Below, in pieces: positions 1-8,072 of a stretch of DNA of 64,000 nucleotides (positions within the stretch are counted from its first letter, which is position 1; every line of letters starts with the position of its first letter). Under the pieces are notes generated by a model. The model had not been told where the DNA came from. It saw nothing but the letters and a program-made list of their open reading frames with translations, and did no database searches. The translations under genes and the position numbers were made by a program. The DNA lies in the NCBI RefSeq assembly GCF_900187965.1, contig NZ_FZNL01000019.1:62001-126000 (forward strand), given 5' to 3'. This DNA is from Flavobacterium sp. ov086. GTDB taxonomy: Bacteria; Bacteroidota; Bacteroidia; Flavobacteriales; Flavobacteriaceae.

Positions 1-2
1 TA

Positions 3-1589
3 ATGAACGTAACTGATTATATCTACTTAATGAACAAACCCGATGCTATTACAGAAAAGCAAGCGGATGCATTAGGAAGTGTTTTGAATGAATTTCCGTA
101 TTTTCAAAGTGCGCGCGCATTGCGATTAAAAGGACTTTATGATCAAAACAGCTTTAAGTATAATTATGCTCTAAAAGTTACGGCAGCTTATACAACTGAT
201 CGTTCGGTTTTGTTTGATTTTATAACATCTGAAACTTTTACTTCTATTCAGAATGAATATTATGATAGAAAGCTGAAAGACCTTTTGAATATTACTGTTT
301 TTGACAGCGAAATCGTCTCGACAGAACAAATTAAGAAAGTCACAGAGGTTCGGATTGATCCAATTGAGAAATCAATTTTAGATTCTATTAAAGAAGCTAC
401 AACTGTTACTTTTGAAAAACCTGCAATAATCGAGGAAACAAAAATCGATTCTATTGTTGAACAACCTGTTTTAACTTCTACAAAAGAGGAAACAAACATA
501 ACTTTTGACGAGCCTATTAGTGAGCAATCAATTTTAGATTCTTTTAAAGAAGTGACGATCACAACTTTTGAAGAACCTATAAGAATAGAGGAGATTAAGA
601 TTGAACTAATTAACGAACAATCATTTTTAGATTCTTTTGAAGAAGTAACAACAGTAACTTCTGAAGAGCCTTTTAAAACAGAGGAAATTAAAATTGAGTC
701 AATAAGTGAACAATCAATTTTAGATACTTTCGAAGAAGTAACTATTGAAGAACCTGCAATAATTGAGGAACCAAAAACTGACCCTATTATTGAGCAGCCA
801 ATTTCAACTTCGATTAAAGAAGAAACAAACATAACTTTTGACGAACCAATAAAAGTTGACGAACCAAAGGTTGATCCTATCATTGAGCAACCTGTTAAAA
901 TCGTAACTTCAACTTTTTTTGATGAAACAGTTGATGATGATGATGAAATTCCGGAAGTACAAGTTGATCCGATTGAGAAATCAATCTTAAACTCTATTAA
1001 AGAAACTTCATCAGTAGTTTTTGAAGAATCAAAGGAAATTGAAGAAATTAAAGACGCCGAGGTTCCCGAAACTGTAAAAATTGCGGAAGAAAATCTGGAA
1101 ATAGGAAAACCATTAGATTTTTCTGTTAATGAAAAGCACTCTTTTCAGGAATGGCTGCAATTAGCAAAAACTGAACCTATTGACAGAACAGAAGAAGCAC
1201 CAAAAACTCCTGAAGAGGTAAAACAAGTTGAAAAAACTGTTGAACAAAAAATAACGCCGAAAGCAGAACCAAAAGCTGTAGTCGAAATAATTGACGAAGA
1301 GAAAAAGAAAAAAGCTGAAATAATCGATAAGTTTATTGAGACTAATCCAAAAATTTCTCCTATAAAACAAGTTGCGATAAACCCAACGGTACAATTTGAC
1401 ATCAATCAAGAGGATAATTCCTACTTAATGACAGAGACTTTAGCCAGAGTATATTTGGAACAAAAGAAATATACAAAAGCAATACAAGCATATGAAATAT
1501 TAATTTTGAAATATCCAGAAAAAATTAGTTTCTTTGCAGACCGTATTTCGGATATAAAGATTTTACAACAAAATAACAATAATAATTAA
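3..1589 (+). CDS. TPR protein with long acidic repeat region
   Basis: A 528-residue protein with no signal peptide. Residues 1-100 form a globular N-terminal part. About residues 110-370 are an acidic, low-complexity region made of imperfect repeats of roughly 35-45 residues built around EQSILDSF-, EEP- and DPIIEQP-like words. A Lys/Glu-rich linker follows. The last 70 residues look like one tetratricopeptide repeat (ARVYLEQKKYTKAIQAYEIL). The ATG overlaps a TAA at 1-3 (TAATG), so it is probably translationally coupled to a gene left of the window. secG follows 3 bases after its stop. In Flavobacterium this position usually follows an LptE-type lipoprotein gene, but that is background knowledge. 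The function is unknown, perhaps a scaffold for protein contacts. Confidence 0.8.
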   Translation: MNVTDYIYLMNKPDAITEKQADALGSVLNEFPYFQSARALRLKGLYDQNSFKYNYALKVTAAYTTDRSVLFDFITSETFTSIQNEYYDRKLKDLLNITVFDSEIVSTEQIKKVTEVRIDPIEKSILDSIKEATTVTFEKPAIIEETKIDSIVEQPVLTSTKEETNITFDEPISEQSILDSFKEVTITTFEEPIRIEEIKIELINEQSFLDSFEEVTTVTSEEPFKTEEIKIESISEQSILDTFEEVTIEEPAIIEEPKTDPIIEQPISTSIKEETNITFDEPIKVDEPKVDPIIEQPVKIVTSTFFDETVDDDDEIPEVQVDPIEKSILNSIKETSSVVFEESKEIEEIKDAEVPETVKIAEENLEIGKPLDFSVNEKHSFQEWLQLAKTEPIDRTEEAPKTPEEVKQVEKTVEQKITPKAEPKAVVEIIDEEKKKKAEIIDKFIETNPKISPIKQVAINPTVQFDINQEDNSYLMTETLARVYLEQKKYTKAIQAYEILILKYPEKISFFADRISDIKILQQNNNNN

Positions 1590-1592
1590 GCA

Positions 1593-1934
1593 ATGAGCAC
1601 ATTTTCAATTTTTTTAGTTTTAATCACAATAGTTTGTTTTCTATTGATCGTAGTAATCATGGTTCAAAACCCTAAAGGAGGCGGATTATCCTCTACTATC
1701 AGCGGAACTCAAATGTTAGGTGGAGTACAAAAAACAACAGACTTTTTAGATAAAAGTACCTGGACACTAGCTACTATTTTGATTGCTTTAATTTTGCTTT
1801 CAAGCTTAAGCTTTACAGGATCATTGAGTGATTCTGATTCTAAAATCATTGAAAAAACTGAAGCTCCTGCTGCTAACACACCAGCTGCTCCAGTTCAACA
1901 AACACCTGCTCCGGCGACTCCTGCAGCAAAATAA
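1593..1934 (+). CDS. secG: Preprotein translocase subunit SecG
   Basis: A 113-residue inner-membrane subunit of the SecYEG channel that supports SecA-driven export. It has two membrane helices (about residues 4-24 and 56-77) separated by the conserved cytoplasmic loop with VQNPKGGGLSS, the SecG signature. The C-terminal tail is rich in Ala and Pro (TPAPATPAAK) and is longer than in E. coli. It starts 3 bases after the upstream TPR gene, so the two are co-transcribed, and a strong hairpin terminator closes the unit. Confidence 0.95.
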   Translation: MSTFSIFLVLITIVCFLLIVVIMVQNPKGGGLSSTISGTQMLGGVQKTTDFLDKSTWTLATILIALILLSSLSFTGSLSDSDSKIIEKTEAPAANTPAAPVQQTPAPATPAAK

Positions 1935-1954
1935 TCACATAGATATAAATATTA

Positions 1955-1986
1955 AATGCCAGCCTGTCAAAGCTGGCATTTTTTTT
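1955..1986 (+). terminator. Rho-independent terminator after secG
   Basis: AATGCCAGC at 1955-1963 pairs perfectly with GCTGGCATT at 1972-1980. A run of T follows to 1986. It separates the secG unit from groES. Confidence 0.9.
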
Positions 1987-2075
1987 AAGAAATAATGTCA
2001 GTTTTAAGAGCATGGCACAATTTCTGAAGTCCAATAGAGCATAAAAAACGTATAACTTTATAATAATATAAAATC

Positions 2076-2351
2076 ATGGCCTTAAACATTAAACCGCTTT
2101 CAGATCGCGTACTTATTGAGCCTGTTGCAGCTGAAACTAAAACTGCCTCAGGGATTTTTATTCCGGATACTGCCAAAGAGAAACCACAAAAAGGAACTGT
2201 TGTAGCTGTTGGAAATGGATCTAAAGATCATACTATGACCGTAAAAGTTGGCGATACTGTTCTATATGGTAAATATGCAGGAACAGAATTAAAACTTGAA
2301 GGAACTGATTATTTGATTATGCGTGAGGACGATATCCTTGCAATTATCTAA
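2076..2351 (+). CDS. groES: Co-chaperonin GroES
   Basis: A 91-residue co-chaperonin forming the heptameric lid of the GroEL cage. It has the full GroES fold markers: PLSDRVLIEP at the N-terminus, a mobile loop with TASGIFIPDTA that contacts GroEL, and the C-terminal GTDYLIMREDDILAII. The length is normal. groEL begins 573 bases downstream, an unusually wide gap caused by an inserted four-helix-bundle gene and its repeats. No T-rich terminator is visible between them, so read-through is possible. Confidence 0.97.
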   Translation: MALNIKPLSDRVLIEPVAAETKTASGIFIPDTAKEKPQKGTVVAVGNGSKDHTMTVKVGDTVLYGKYAGTELKLEGTDYLIMREDDILAII

Positions 2352-2390
2352 ATTGCTGTAGGCAATAAGCTGTAGGCTGTAGGCTTTTTT

Positions 2391-2426
2391 AAAAGCTTAA
2401 AGCATATTGCCTAAGGCCTAAAGCAA
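2391..2426 (+). repeat. Direct repeat, left copy flanking the four-helix gene
   Basis: A 36-base sequence starting AAAAGCTTAAAGC. It matches the copy at 2821-2856 at 32 of 36 positions. It sits in a wider region (2352-2434) with inverted pieces such as TAGGCAATA at 2359-2367 and TATTGCCTA at 2405-2413. Confidence 0.8.
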
Positions 2427-2434
2427 AAAAACAA

Positions 2435-2791
2435 ATGAGAGATTTTAAGAAATACGATATTTGGCAGCTTAGTCATTCTTTTACTTTAGAAATCTATAAA
2501 ATGACTTCTACATTTCCGAAAGAAGAATTATATGGATTAACAAGTCAAATTAGAAGAGCATCTTCATCAATTCCAACGAATATCAGTGAAGGATGTGGAA
2601 GAAATAGTGACAAAGAATTTAATCAATTTCTCAATATAGCTTTAGGTTCTGCAAGTGAAACAGAATATCTTTTGATTTTAGCTAAAGATTTGAAATATCT
2701 AAATAATGAAATTTCTGCAAATCTGATAGAAAAAATCAACAGCATAAAAAGCAAAATTTACAAATTAAAACAAATATTAATTCAGCAATAA
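2435..2791 (+). CDS. Four-helix-bundle protein (S23/IVP family)
   Basis: A 118-residue protein of the four-helix-bundle family first known from ORFs inside 23S rRNA intervening sequences and related in fold to the Avd accessory protein of diversity-generating retroelements. The family pattern is clear: KKYDIWQLSHSF at the start, FPKEELYGLTSQIRRASSSI, then PTNISEGCGRNS, then a helix with ALGSASETEYLL. The proteins are small, basic and probably oligomeric nucleic-acid binders; their cellular role is not established. It lies between groES and groEL, with near-identical 36-base direct repeats on both sides, so it looks like an insertion into the chaperonin operon. No reverse transcriptase or template repeat is nearby, so an Avd role is not supported. 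Confidence 0.88.
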   Translation: MRDFKKYDIWQLSHSFTLEIYKMTSTFPKEELYGLTSQIRRASSSIPTNISEGCGRNSDKEFNQFLNIALGSASETEYLLILAKDLKYLNNEISANLIEKINSIKSKIYKLKQILIQQ

Positions 2792-2820
2792 GCTGTAAGC
2801 AATATGCAATAAGCTTATAC

Positions 2821-2856
2821 AAAAGCTTAAAGCGTACTGCCTAAAGCTTAAAGCAA
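2821..2856 (+). repeat. Direct repeat, right copy flanking the four-helix gene
   Basis: The second copy of the repeat at 2391-2426 (32/36 identical), exactly 430 bases further on. A third, partial copy follows at 2883-2918 and forms a hairpin with GCAGTAG (2876-2882) pairing with CTACTGC (2902-2908) just before groEL. Confidence 0.8.
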
Positions 2857-2924
2857 TAAAAAAATTATTAATTCAGCAGTAGAAGGCTTAAAGCCTAACG
2901 CCTACTGCCTAAAGCAAAAATAGA

Positions 2925-4553
2925 ATGGCAAAAGATATAAAATTTGATATTGAAGCACGTGACGGATTAAAACGTGGTGTTGATGCATTAGCAAATGCTG
3001 TAAAAGTAACTCTTGGACCAAAAGGTCGTAACGTAATTATCGGAAAATCATTTGGTGGACCAACTGTTACTAAAGATGGTGTTTCTGTTGCAAAAGAAAT
3101 CGAATTAAAAGACCCATTAGAAAATATGGGCGCTCAAATGGTTAAAGAAGTTGCTTCTAAAACCAATGATTTAGCGGGTGACGGAACTACAACTGCTACA
3201 GTTTTAGCTCAGGCAATCGTAAAAGAAGGTTTGAAAAACGTTGCTGCAGGTGCAAATCCAATGGATTTGAAACGTGGTATCGATAAAGCTGTTGAAGCTA
3301 TCGTTGCTGACTTAGCTAAACAAGCTAAAGTAGTTGGAAGTGATTCTGATAAAATCAAACAAATTGCTTCTATCTCTGCTAATAATGACGAAGTTATTGG
3401 TGAATTAATTGCTACTGCTTTCGCTAAAGTAGGAAAAGAAGGTGTTATCACTGTTGAAGAAGCTAAAGGAACGGACACTTTCGTGGATGTTGTTGAAGGT
3501 ATGCAGTTTGACAGAGGATATCTTTCTCCTTACTTCGTAACAAACCCTGAGAAAATGGAAGTTGAATTAGACTCTCCATATATCCTATTATACGACAAAA
3601 AAGTATCTTCTTTAAAAGAGTTACTACCTGTTTTAGAGCCAGTTGCTCAATCAGGAAAGCCATTATTAATTATTGCTGAAGATGTTGATGGAGAAGCTCT
3701 TTCAACTCTTGTAGTAAATAAATTAAGAGGTGCTCTTAAAATTGCTGCTGTAAAAGCTCCAGGTTTTGGAGACAGAAGAAAAGCAATGTTAGAAGATATC
3801 GCAATCTTAACTGGTGGAACTGTAATTTCTGAAGAAAGAGGATATACTCTTGAAAATACAACTATCGAAATGTTAGGAACTGCAAAAAGAGTTTCTATCG
3901 ATAAAGACAACACTACAATTGTAAGTGGTGCTGGTGAAGCTGATATCATCAAAAACAGAGTAAACCAAATTAAAGGTCAGATGGAGACTACTACATCTGA
4001 TTATGATAAAGAAAAATTGCAAGAACGTTTGGCTAAATTAGCTGGTGGTGTTGCTGTTCTTTATGTTGGTGCTGCATCTGAAGTTGAAATGAAAGAGAAA
4101 AAAGACAGAGTTGATGATGCGTTACATGCTACTCGTGCTGCTGTTGAAGAAGGAATTGTTGCAGGTGGTGGTGTTGCTTTGTTAAGAGCAAAAGCTGCAT
4201 TAGCTGGAATTAAAGCTGATAACGCTGACGAAGCAACAGGAATTCAAATCGTTTCTCGCGCTGTTGAATCTCCATTAAGAACTATTGTCGAAAATGCAGG
4301 TCTTGAAGGTTCTGTAGTTGTGGCAAAAGTTGCTGAAGGTTCTGGTGATTTTGGCTACAACGCTAAAACTGACGAATACGTAGATATGCTTAAAGCTGGA
4401 ATTATCGATCCTAAAAAAGTAACTCGTGTAGCATTAGAAAATGCTGCGTCTGTTGCAGGAATGATCTTAACTACAGAATGTGCATTAATTGATATTAAAG
4501 AAGAAAGCGCTGGCGGTATGCCAATGGGTGGCGGTATGCCAGGAATGATGTAA
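2925..4553 (+). CDS. groEL: Chaperonin GroEL (60 kDa)
   Basis: A 542-residue ATP-driven chaperonin that folds proteins in a double-ring cavity capped by GroES. Diagnostic parts are AVKVTLGPKGRNV near the N-terminus, the ATP-site motif GDGTTTATVLAQ around residues 86-97, the apical-domain segment, GGGVALLRA near residue 414, and the Gly/Met-rich tail GGMPMGGGMPGMM. The length is normal. The start ATG follows the repeat-derived hairpin region directly. This is the only groEL in the window and appears intact. Confidence 0.98.
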   Translation: MAKDIKFDIEARDGLKRGVDALANAVKVTLGPKGRNVIIGKSFGGPTVTKDGVSVAKEIELKDPLENMGAQMVKEVASKTNDLAGDGTTTATVLAQAIVKEGLKNVAAGANPMDLKRGIDKAVEAIVADLAKQAKVVGSDSDKIKQIASISANNDEVIGELIATAFAKVGKEGVITVEEAKGTDTFVDVVEGMQFDRGYLSPYFVTNPEKMEVELDSPYILLYDKKVSSLKELLPVLEPVAQSGKPLLIIAEDVDGEALSTLVVNKLRGALKIAAVKAPGFGDRRKAMLEDIAILTGGTVISEERGYTLENTTIEMLGTAKRVSIDKDNTTIVSGAGEADIIKNRVNQIKGQMETTTSDYDKEKLQERLAKLAGGVAVLYVGAASEVEMKEKKDRVDDALHATRAAVEEGIVAGGGVALLRAKAALAGIKADNADEATGIQIVSRAVESPLRTIVENAGLEGSVVVAKVAEGSGDFGYNAKTDEYVDMLKAGIIDPKKVTRVALENAASVAGMILTTECALIDIKEESAGGMPMGGGMPGMM

Positions 4554-4575
4554 TCGTTCTAACTTCTTAAACTAT

Positions 4576-4612
4576 AACCGCCAAACAGAAATTTCTGTTT
4601 GGCGGTTTTTTT
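4576..4612 (+). terminator. Terminator after groEL
   Basis: A perfect 16-base inverted repeat (AACCGCCAAACAGAAA at 4576-4591 with TTTCTGTTTGGCGGTT at 4592-4607) followed by T residues. It ends the chaperonin transcript. Confidence 0.92.
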
Positions 4613-4653
4613 GTTTTTGCCACAGATTAAATGAATTAAAAGATTTTTTTTTC

Positions 4654-4736
4654 GCCACGAATTTCACGAATTATCACGAATTAATTTTCTTATAATTACG
4701 CATAAAAAATTAGTGTTAATTCGTGAAATTCGTGGC
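4654..4736. repeat. Intergenic inverted repeat of CACGAATT words
   Basis: The 20-base arm at 4654-4673 is perfectly complementary to the arm at 4717-4736. Each arm is itself built from repeated (T)CACGAATT units. It fills most of the 306-base gap between groEL and the phosphodiesterase gene. It is probably a dispersed repeat rather than a terminator, since no T-run follows the right arm. Confidence 0.8.
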
Positions 4737-4830
4737 AACCTTTTTATCTCATATATAGCATTTTTGAAAATTAGTGGCAAAATTTCACTTAGTTTAACAT
4801 TCTCTTTTTCTTTAAAAAATCAGTTATCGA

Positions 4831-4838
4831 TATCTTTG
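4831..4838 (+). promoter_or_regulatory. -7 promoter box of the NPP gene
   Basis: TATCTTTG fits the Bacteroidota -7 consensus TAnnTTTG and lies 21 bases before the ATG at 4860. The matching -33 region is weak. Confidence 0.6.
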
Positions 4839-4859
4839 CAGTTCTATTAAAATTGCAAA

Positions 4860-6062
4860 ATGAGAAAATTTACAACTCACCTATTATCTTTTACATTTTT
4901 ACTTCTTACCACTTTATCCTATTCACAATCTTCCAAAGACAATTATGTCGTATTAGTTTCTATGGATGGATTTCGTTGGGATTATGCTAAACATTTTCAT
5001 CTTCAAAACCTTGATAAGATAGCTAAAGAAGGTGTTCATGCAAAATCTATGCGACCGTCCTATCCAAGTAAAACATTTCCTAATCATTATTCGATTGTGA
5101 CGGGTCTTTATCCGGATCATCATGGCATTATCAATAATGTTTTCTATGATTCAGCTTTAAACGAATCTTTCTCTTTATCGACAAATGCAAAAAATGACTC
5201 CCGTTTTTATGGTGGAAATCCCATTTGGAATGTAGCTGAACAACAAGGTGTAAAAAGCGCTTCTTTCTTCTGGCCGGGATCTGATACGGATAAAAAAAGA
5301 CCTGGTATTTACAAAAATTACGACAATAAAATTCCGTACGGAAATAGAATTGATACCATTATAAAATGGTTGCAACTTCCTGAAAAACAACGCCCACATT
5401 TGGTTACTTTATATTTTGACGAACCAGATCATACTGGTCATAATTTTGGTCCGCTTTCTCCTGAAAACGAAAAAATGGTTCACAAAATGGATTCGGTTAT
5501 GAGACAATTATCATCTAAACTGGATCAATTATCCATCGGAAAACAAATTAATCTGATTATTGTTTCAGATCACGGAATGGCCGATATTAGCAATGATAAA
5601 AAAGTAGCTATTCTGGATTATCTAAAACCGGAATGGTTGGGTTATAAAGATGTAATCAACCCCATTATGAGTCTTCAGGCAAAACCGGGCTTTCAGGATT
5701 CTATCGCAAAAGCTTTAAAAAAAGTTCCACATATTAAATTTTGGAGATCAAGTGAACTTCCTAAAAGACTGCATTATGGTACAAATCCACGCGTTCATGA
5801 TTTTGTTATTGAAGCTAAAAAAGGATATAGTTTAGTAACCAAAAAAGATCAAAACATAAAAGGCGGAACTCATGGTTATGACAATAAACGAAAAGATATG
5901 CAGGCTATTTTCTATGCAAAAGGTCCCGCTTTTAAAGTAGATAAAGAGGTTAGCTCGTTTCAAAATGTTTCCGTCTACCCTTTAATTGCTCATATTTTAG
6001 GTTTACAAATTGAAGGAGTAGACGGTAAGTTTAGTGAAGTAAAAAACATGCTTGTTAATTAG
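4860..6062 (+). CDS. Ectonucleotide pyrophosphatase/phosphodiesterase family protein
   Basis: A 400-residue exported enzyme of the alkaline phosphatase superfamily (NPP branch), which cleaves phosphodiester or pyrophosphate bonds of nucleotides or lipids. A signal peptide covers about residues 1-22. Metal and catalytic motifs are complete: VSMDGFRWDY (metal Asp36), the nucleophile Thr72 in SKTFPNH, FDEPDHTGHNFGP, VSDHGM and GTHGYDN. Two zinc ions bound by these Asp/His residues are expected. The gene stands alone with its own promoter box. The exact substrate cannot be read from sequence. Confidence 0.88.
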   Translation: MRKFTTHLLSFTFLLLTTLSYSQSSKDNYVVLVSMDGFRWDYAKHFHLQNLDKIAKEGVHAKSMRPSYPSKTFPNHYSIVTGLYPDHHGIINNVFYDSALNESFSLSTNAKNDSRFYGGNPIWNVAEQQGVKSASFFWPGSDTDKKRPGIYKNYDNKIPYGNRIDTIIKWLQLPEKQRPHLVTLYFDEPDHTGHNFGPLSPENEKMVHKMDSVMRQLSSKLDQLSIGKQINLIIVSDHGMADISNDKKVAILDYLKPEWLGYKDVINPIMSLQAKPGFQDSIAKALKKVPHIKFWRSSELPKRLHYGTNPRVHDFVIEAKKGYSLVTKKDQNIKGGTHGYDNKRKDMQAIFYAKGPAFKVDKEVSSFQNVSVYPLIAHILGLQIEGVDGKFSEVKNMLVN

Positions 6063-6080
6063 ATAATGGGGGTAATGTGG

Positions 6081-6143
6081 CAATTAGATAATTTTATAGA
6101 CAAGCATAATCATTATCTAATTTTCTAATTGACACATTATCTA
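6081..6143. repeat. AATTAGATAAT hairpin repeat, copy next to the SulP 3' end
   Basis: An inverted repeat with arms CAATTAGATAAT (6081-6092) and ATTATCTAATT (6112-6122) around a core TTTTATAGAnnnnGCATAATnATTATCT. The same core occurs beyond the other end of the SulP gene, near 7757-7788, so two copies bracket that gene. Confidence 0.7.
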
Positions 6144-6144
6144 A

Positions 6145-7674
6145 TTAAGAAACCACTTTGTAAGTAGGATCTTCAATCACATTTACTTTGATAACAGCTT
6201 CAGCATTTTTAAGCAATTCCCGACAATCCGGGCTTAAATGCTCCAACTCGATTACCTTATCAAGTTGACTGTATTTCTTAGTTAAATTATTTAGTGCTTC
6301 AATCGCAGACATATCGGCTATACGGCTTTCTTTAAAGTCAATAATTACATGATTTGGATCGTTTACCGGATCAAATTTTTCTATAAAAGCTGCTATAGAA
6401 CCAAAAAACAATGGCCCATAAATTTCATAATGCTTCACTCCTGCTTCATCAGTAAAATGTCGGGCACGGATTCTTTTGGCACTTTCCCAGGCAAAAACCA
6501 AAGCTGAAATAATCACCCCAATTAAAACTGCCAAAGCCAAATTGTGCAATAGAATTGTAATTACTGCAACCAGAATTCCAACAAAAATATCATGTTTAGG
6601 CATTTTATTTATGATTCTGAAACTTGCCCATTCAAAAGTAGTAATTGCGACCATCATCATTACACCAACCAATGCTGCCATTGGTAATTTTCCAATTACC
6701 GGCGCTCCAAAAAGTATGATTAACAAAATAGTCAAAGAAGCAATTATCCCTGAAAGTCGTGCTCTTGATCCGGCAGAAAGATTGACCAGAGTTTGAGCAA
6801 TCATTGGACATCCACCCATTCCGAAAAAGAAACCGTTTAAAATATTTGAGCTTCCCTGAGCAATACATTCTCTATTGCTGTTACCTCGGGTTCCGGTAAT
6901 TTCATCAACTAAATTTAGCGTAAGCAAACCTTCAGTTAAACCAACTGCCGCAACAATTACCGAGTAGGGAAAAATTACTTTGAAGGTTTCAAAAGAAAAC
7001 GGAATCTTAGGAATGTGAAACGGCGGAAATCCGCCTTGAACTGAAGCAATATCTTCGACCGTTTTGGTTTCAATATTAAATAAAAGTACAATCGCAAACA
7101 CCACTAAAATTGCTACTAAAGAAGCCGGAATTGCTTTTGTGATTTTAGGAAAAAGTAAAACGATACCAACTGTAAGCGCAACCAGGCCTAACATAATATA
7201 TAAAGGCGTCCCTTGCAACCAAGAAACCTGACCATTAACTACGGTTTTAAACTGTTCTAATTGCGACATAAAAATCACAACCGCTAAACCGTTTACAAAA
7301 CCAAACATAACGGGTTGAGGAACTAATCGAATAAATTTTCCGAATTTAAAAAGTCCGATACAAATTTGTACTACACCGCCAAGTACCACTGCAGCAAAAA
7401 CGTATTCGATTCCATGTGACTTCATTAAAGCAATCAAAACAATAACTGTTGCTCCTGCTCCACCTGAGATCATTCCGGGTCTTCCTCCAAAAATAGCAGT
7501 CACTAAACCCGCAATAAAAGCGGCATATAAACCCACAAGAGGTGGAAATCCGGCTAAAATAGCAAATGATAAAGATTCAGGAATCATTGTCATCGCAACT
7601 GTTAAACCGGCTAAAATTTCAGTTTTATAATTGACTTTTTGAGTAAAGTCGAAGAGTTGGAAAGCTTTTTTCAT
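6145..7674 (-). CDS. SulP family anion transporter with STAS domain
   Basis: A 509-residue inner-membrane transporter of the SulP/SLC26 family, which moves sulfate, bicarbonate or other anions. The N-terminal 400 residues hold 10-14 hydrophobic segments with the family pattern AGLTVAMTMIPESLSFAILAG at residues 22-42. A cytoplasmic STAS domain fills about residues 410-500 (VIIDFKESRIADMSAIEAL). No substrate-deciding residue can be named with confidence. The promoter box CAAATGTA (minus-strand TACATTTG) lies only 7 bases before the ATG, so the mRNA may be nearly leaderless. Related hairpin repeats flank the gene on both sides. Confidence 0.9.
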   Translation of the reverse strand: MKKAFQLFDFTQKVNYKTEILAGLTVAMTMIPESLSFAILAGFPPLVGLYAAFIAGLVTAIFGGRPGMISGGAGATVIVLIALMKSHGIEYVFAAVVLGGVVQICIGLFKFGKFIRLVPQPVMFGFVNGLAVVIFMSQLEQFKTVVNGQVSWLQGTPLYIMLGLVALTVGIVLLFPKITKAIPASLVAILVVFAIVLLFNIETKTVEDIASVQGGFPPFHIPKIPFSFETFKVIFPYSVIVAAVGLTEGLLTLNLVDEITGTRGNSNRECIAQGSSNILNGFFFGMGGCPMIAQTLVNLSAGSRARLSGIIASLTILLIILFGAPVIGKLPMAALVGVMMMVAITTFEWASFRIINKMPKHDIFVGILVAVITILLHNLALAVLIGVIISALVFAWESAKRIRARHFTDEAGVKHYEIYGPLFFGSIAAFIEKFDPVNDPNHVIIDFKESRIADMSAIEALNNLTKKYSQLDKVIELEHLSPDCRELLKNAEAVIKVNVIEDPTYKVVS

Positions 7675-7681
7675 AAGAGGA

Positions 7682-7689
7682 CAAATGTA
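7682..7689 (-). promoter_or_regulatory. -7 promoter box of the SulP gene
   Basis: On the minus strand this reads TACATTTG, a full match to TAnnTTTG, 7 bases from the ATG at 7674. The expected transcription start would be at or just before the start codon. Confidence 0.55.
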
Positions 7690-7733
7690 GAAAATTTGTC
7701 AATTAGAAAATACAGCAATTGAGATAATGTGTC

Positions 7734-7799
7734 AATTAGAAAATGAGATGATTAGAAAATTTTATAGATCGCGCATAATAATTATCTCATTTTCTAATT
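7734..7799. repeat. AATTAGAAAATGAGAT hairpin repeat, copy upstream of SulP
   Basis: A perfect 16-base inverted repeat: arms 7734-7749 and 7784-7799. The centre carries TTTTATAGAnnnnGCATAAT, shared with the repeat at 6081-6143. Confidence 0.8.
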
Positions 7800-7819
7800 A
7801 TCAAATTGGTACATTAATT

Positions 7820-8032
7820 TTACTCTAGTTTTATGCATATATACCCCAGACAATTTACGAAATCAATTATACTTTTGGGTTCTAAATCAATGCCTTCAAC
7901 TCTTAATATCTTGTCGCAGTCTTCTAAATCAAAATTGATTTTATAATTGGGAAATTGATTTTGAATAACAGCAATAACATAATTTTTGTCTGCTTCTTTT
8001 TGAACATTTGTTTTAAAAACTTCAACAATCAT
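7820..8032 (-). CDS. Small 70-residue protein, possibly ferredoxin-like fold
   Basis: A 70-residue soluble protein with no signal peptide. Its length and alternating pattern (EVFKTNV..., IAVIQNQFPNYKINFDLEDCDKIL..., VNCLGYICIKLE) resemble small heavy-metal-associated-type beta-alpha-beta domains, but the metal-binding CxxC is absent, so this is only a fold guess. It lies 40 bases behind the beta-barrel gene on the same strand and is probably co-transcribed with it. The function is unknown. Confidence 0.65.
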   Translation of the reverse strand: MIVEVFKTNVQKEADKNYVIAVIQNQFPNYKINFDLEDCDKILRVEGIDLEPKSIIDFVNCLGYICIKLE

Positions 8033-8072
8033 AATTGCTAATTTTAATACTTCTTTAATTTAAAATCTACTT

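Noticed and set aside
260..883. Minus-strand open frame of 207 codons opposite the TPR gene
   Set aside because: It mirrors the acidic repeat region; the product is a Ser/Ile-rich repeat with no family, and the plus strand is clearly coding.
2435..2791. Diversity-generating retroelement (Avd-like gene)
   Set aside because: There is no reverse transcriptase, template repeat or variable repeat near the four-helix gene.
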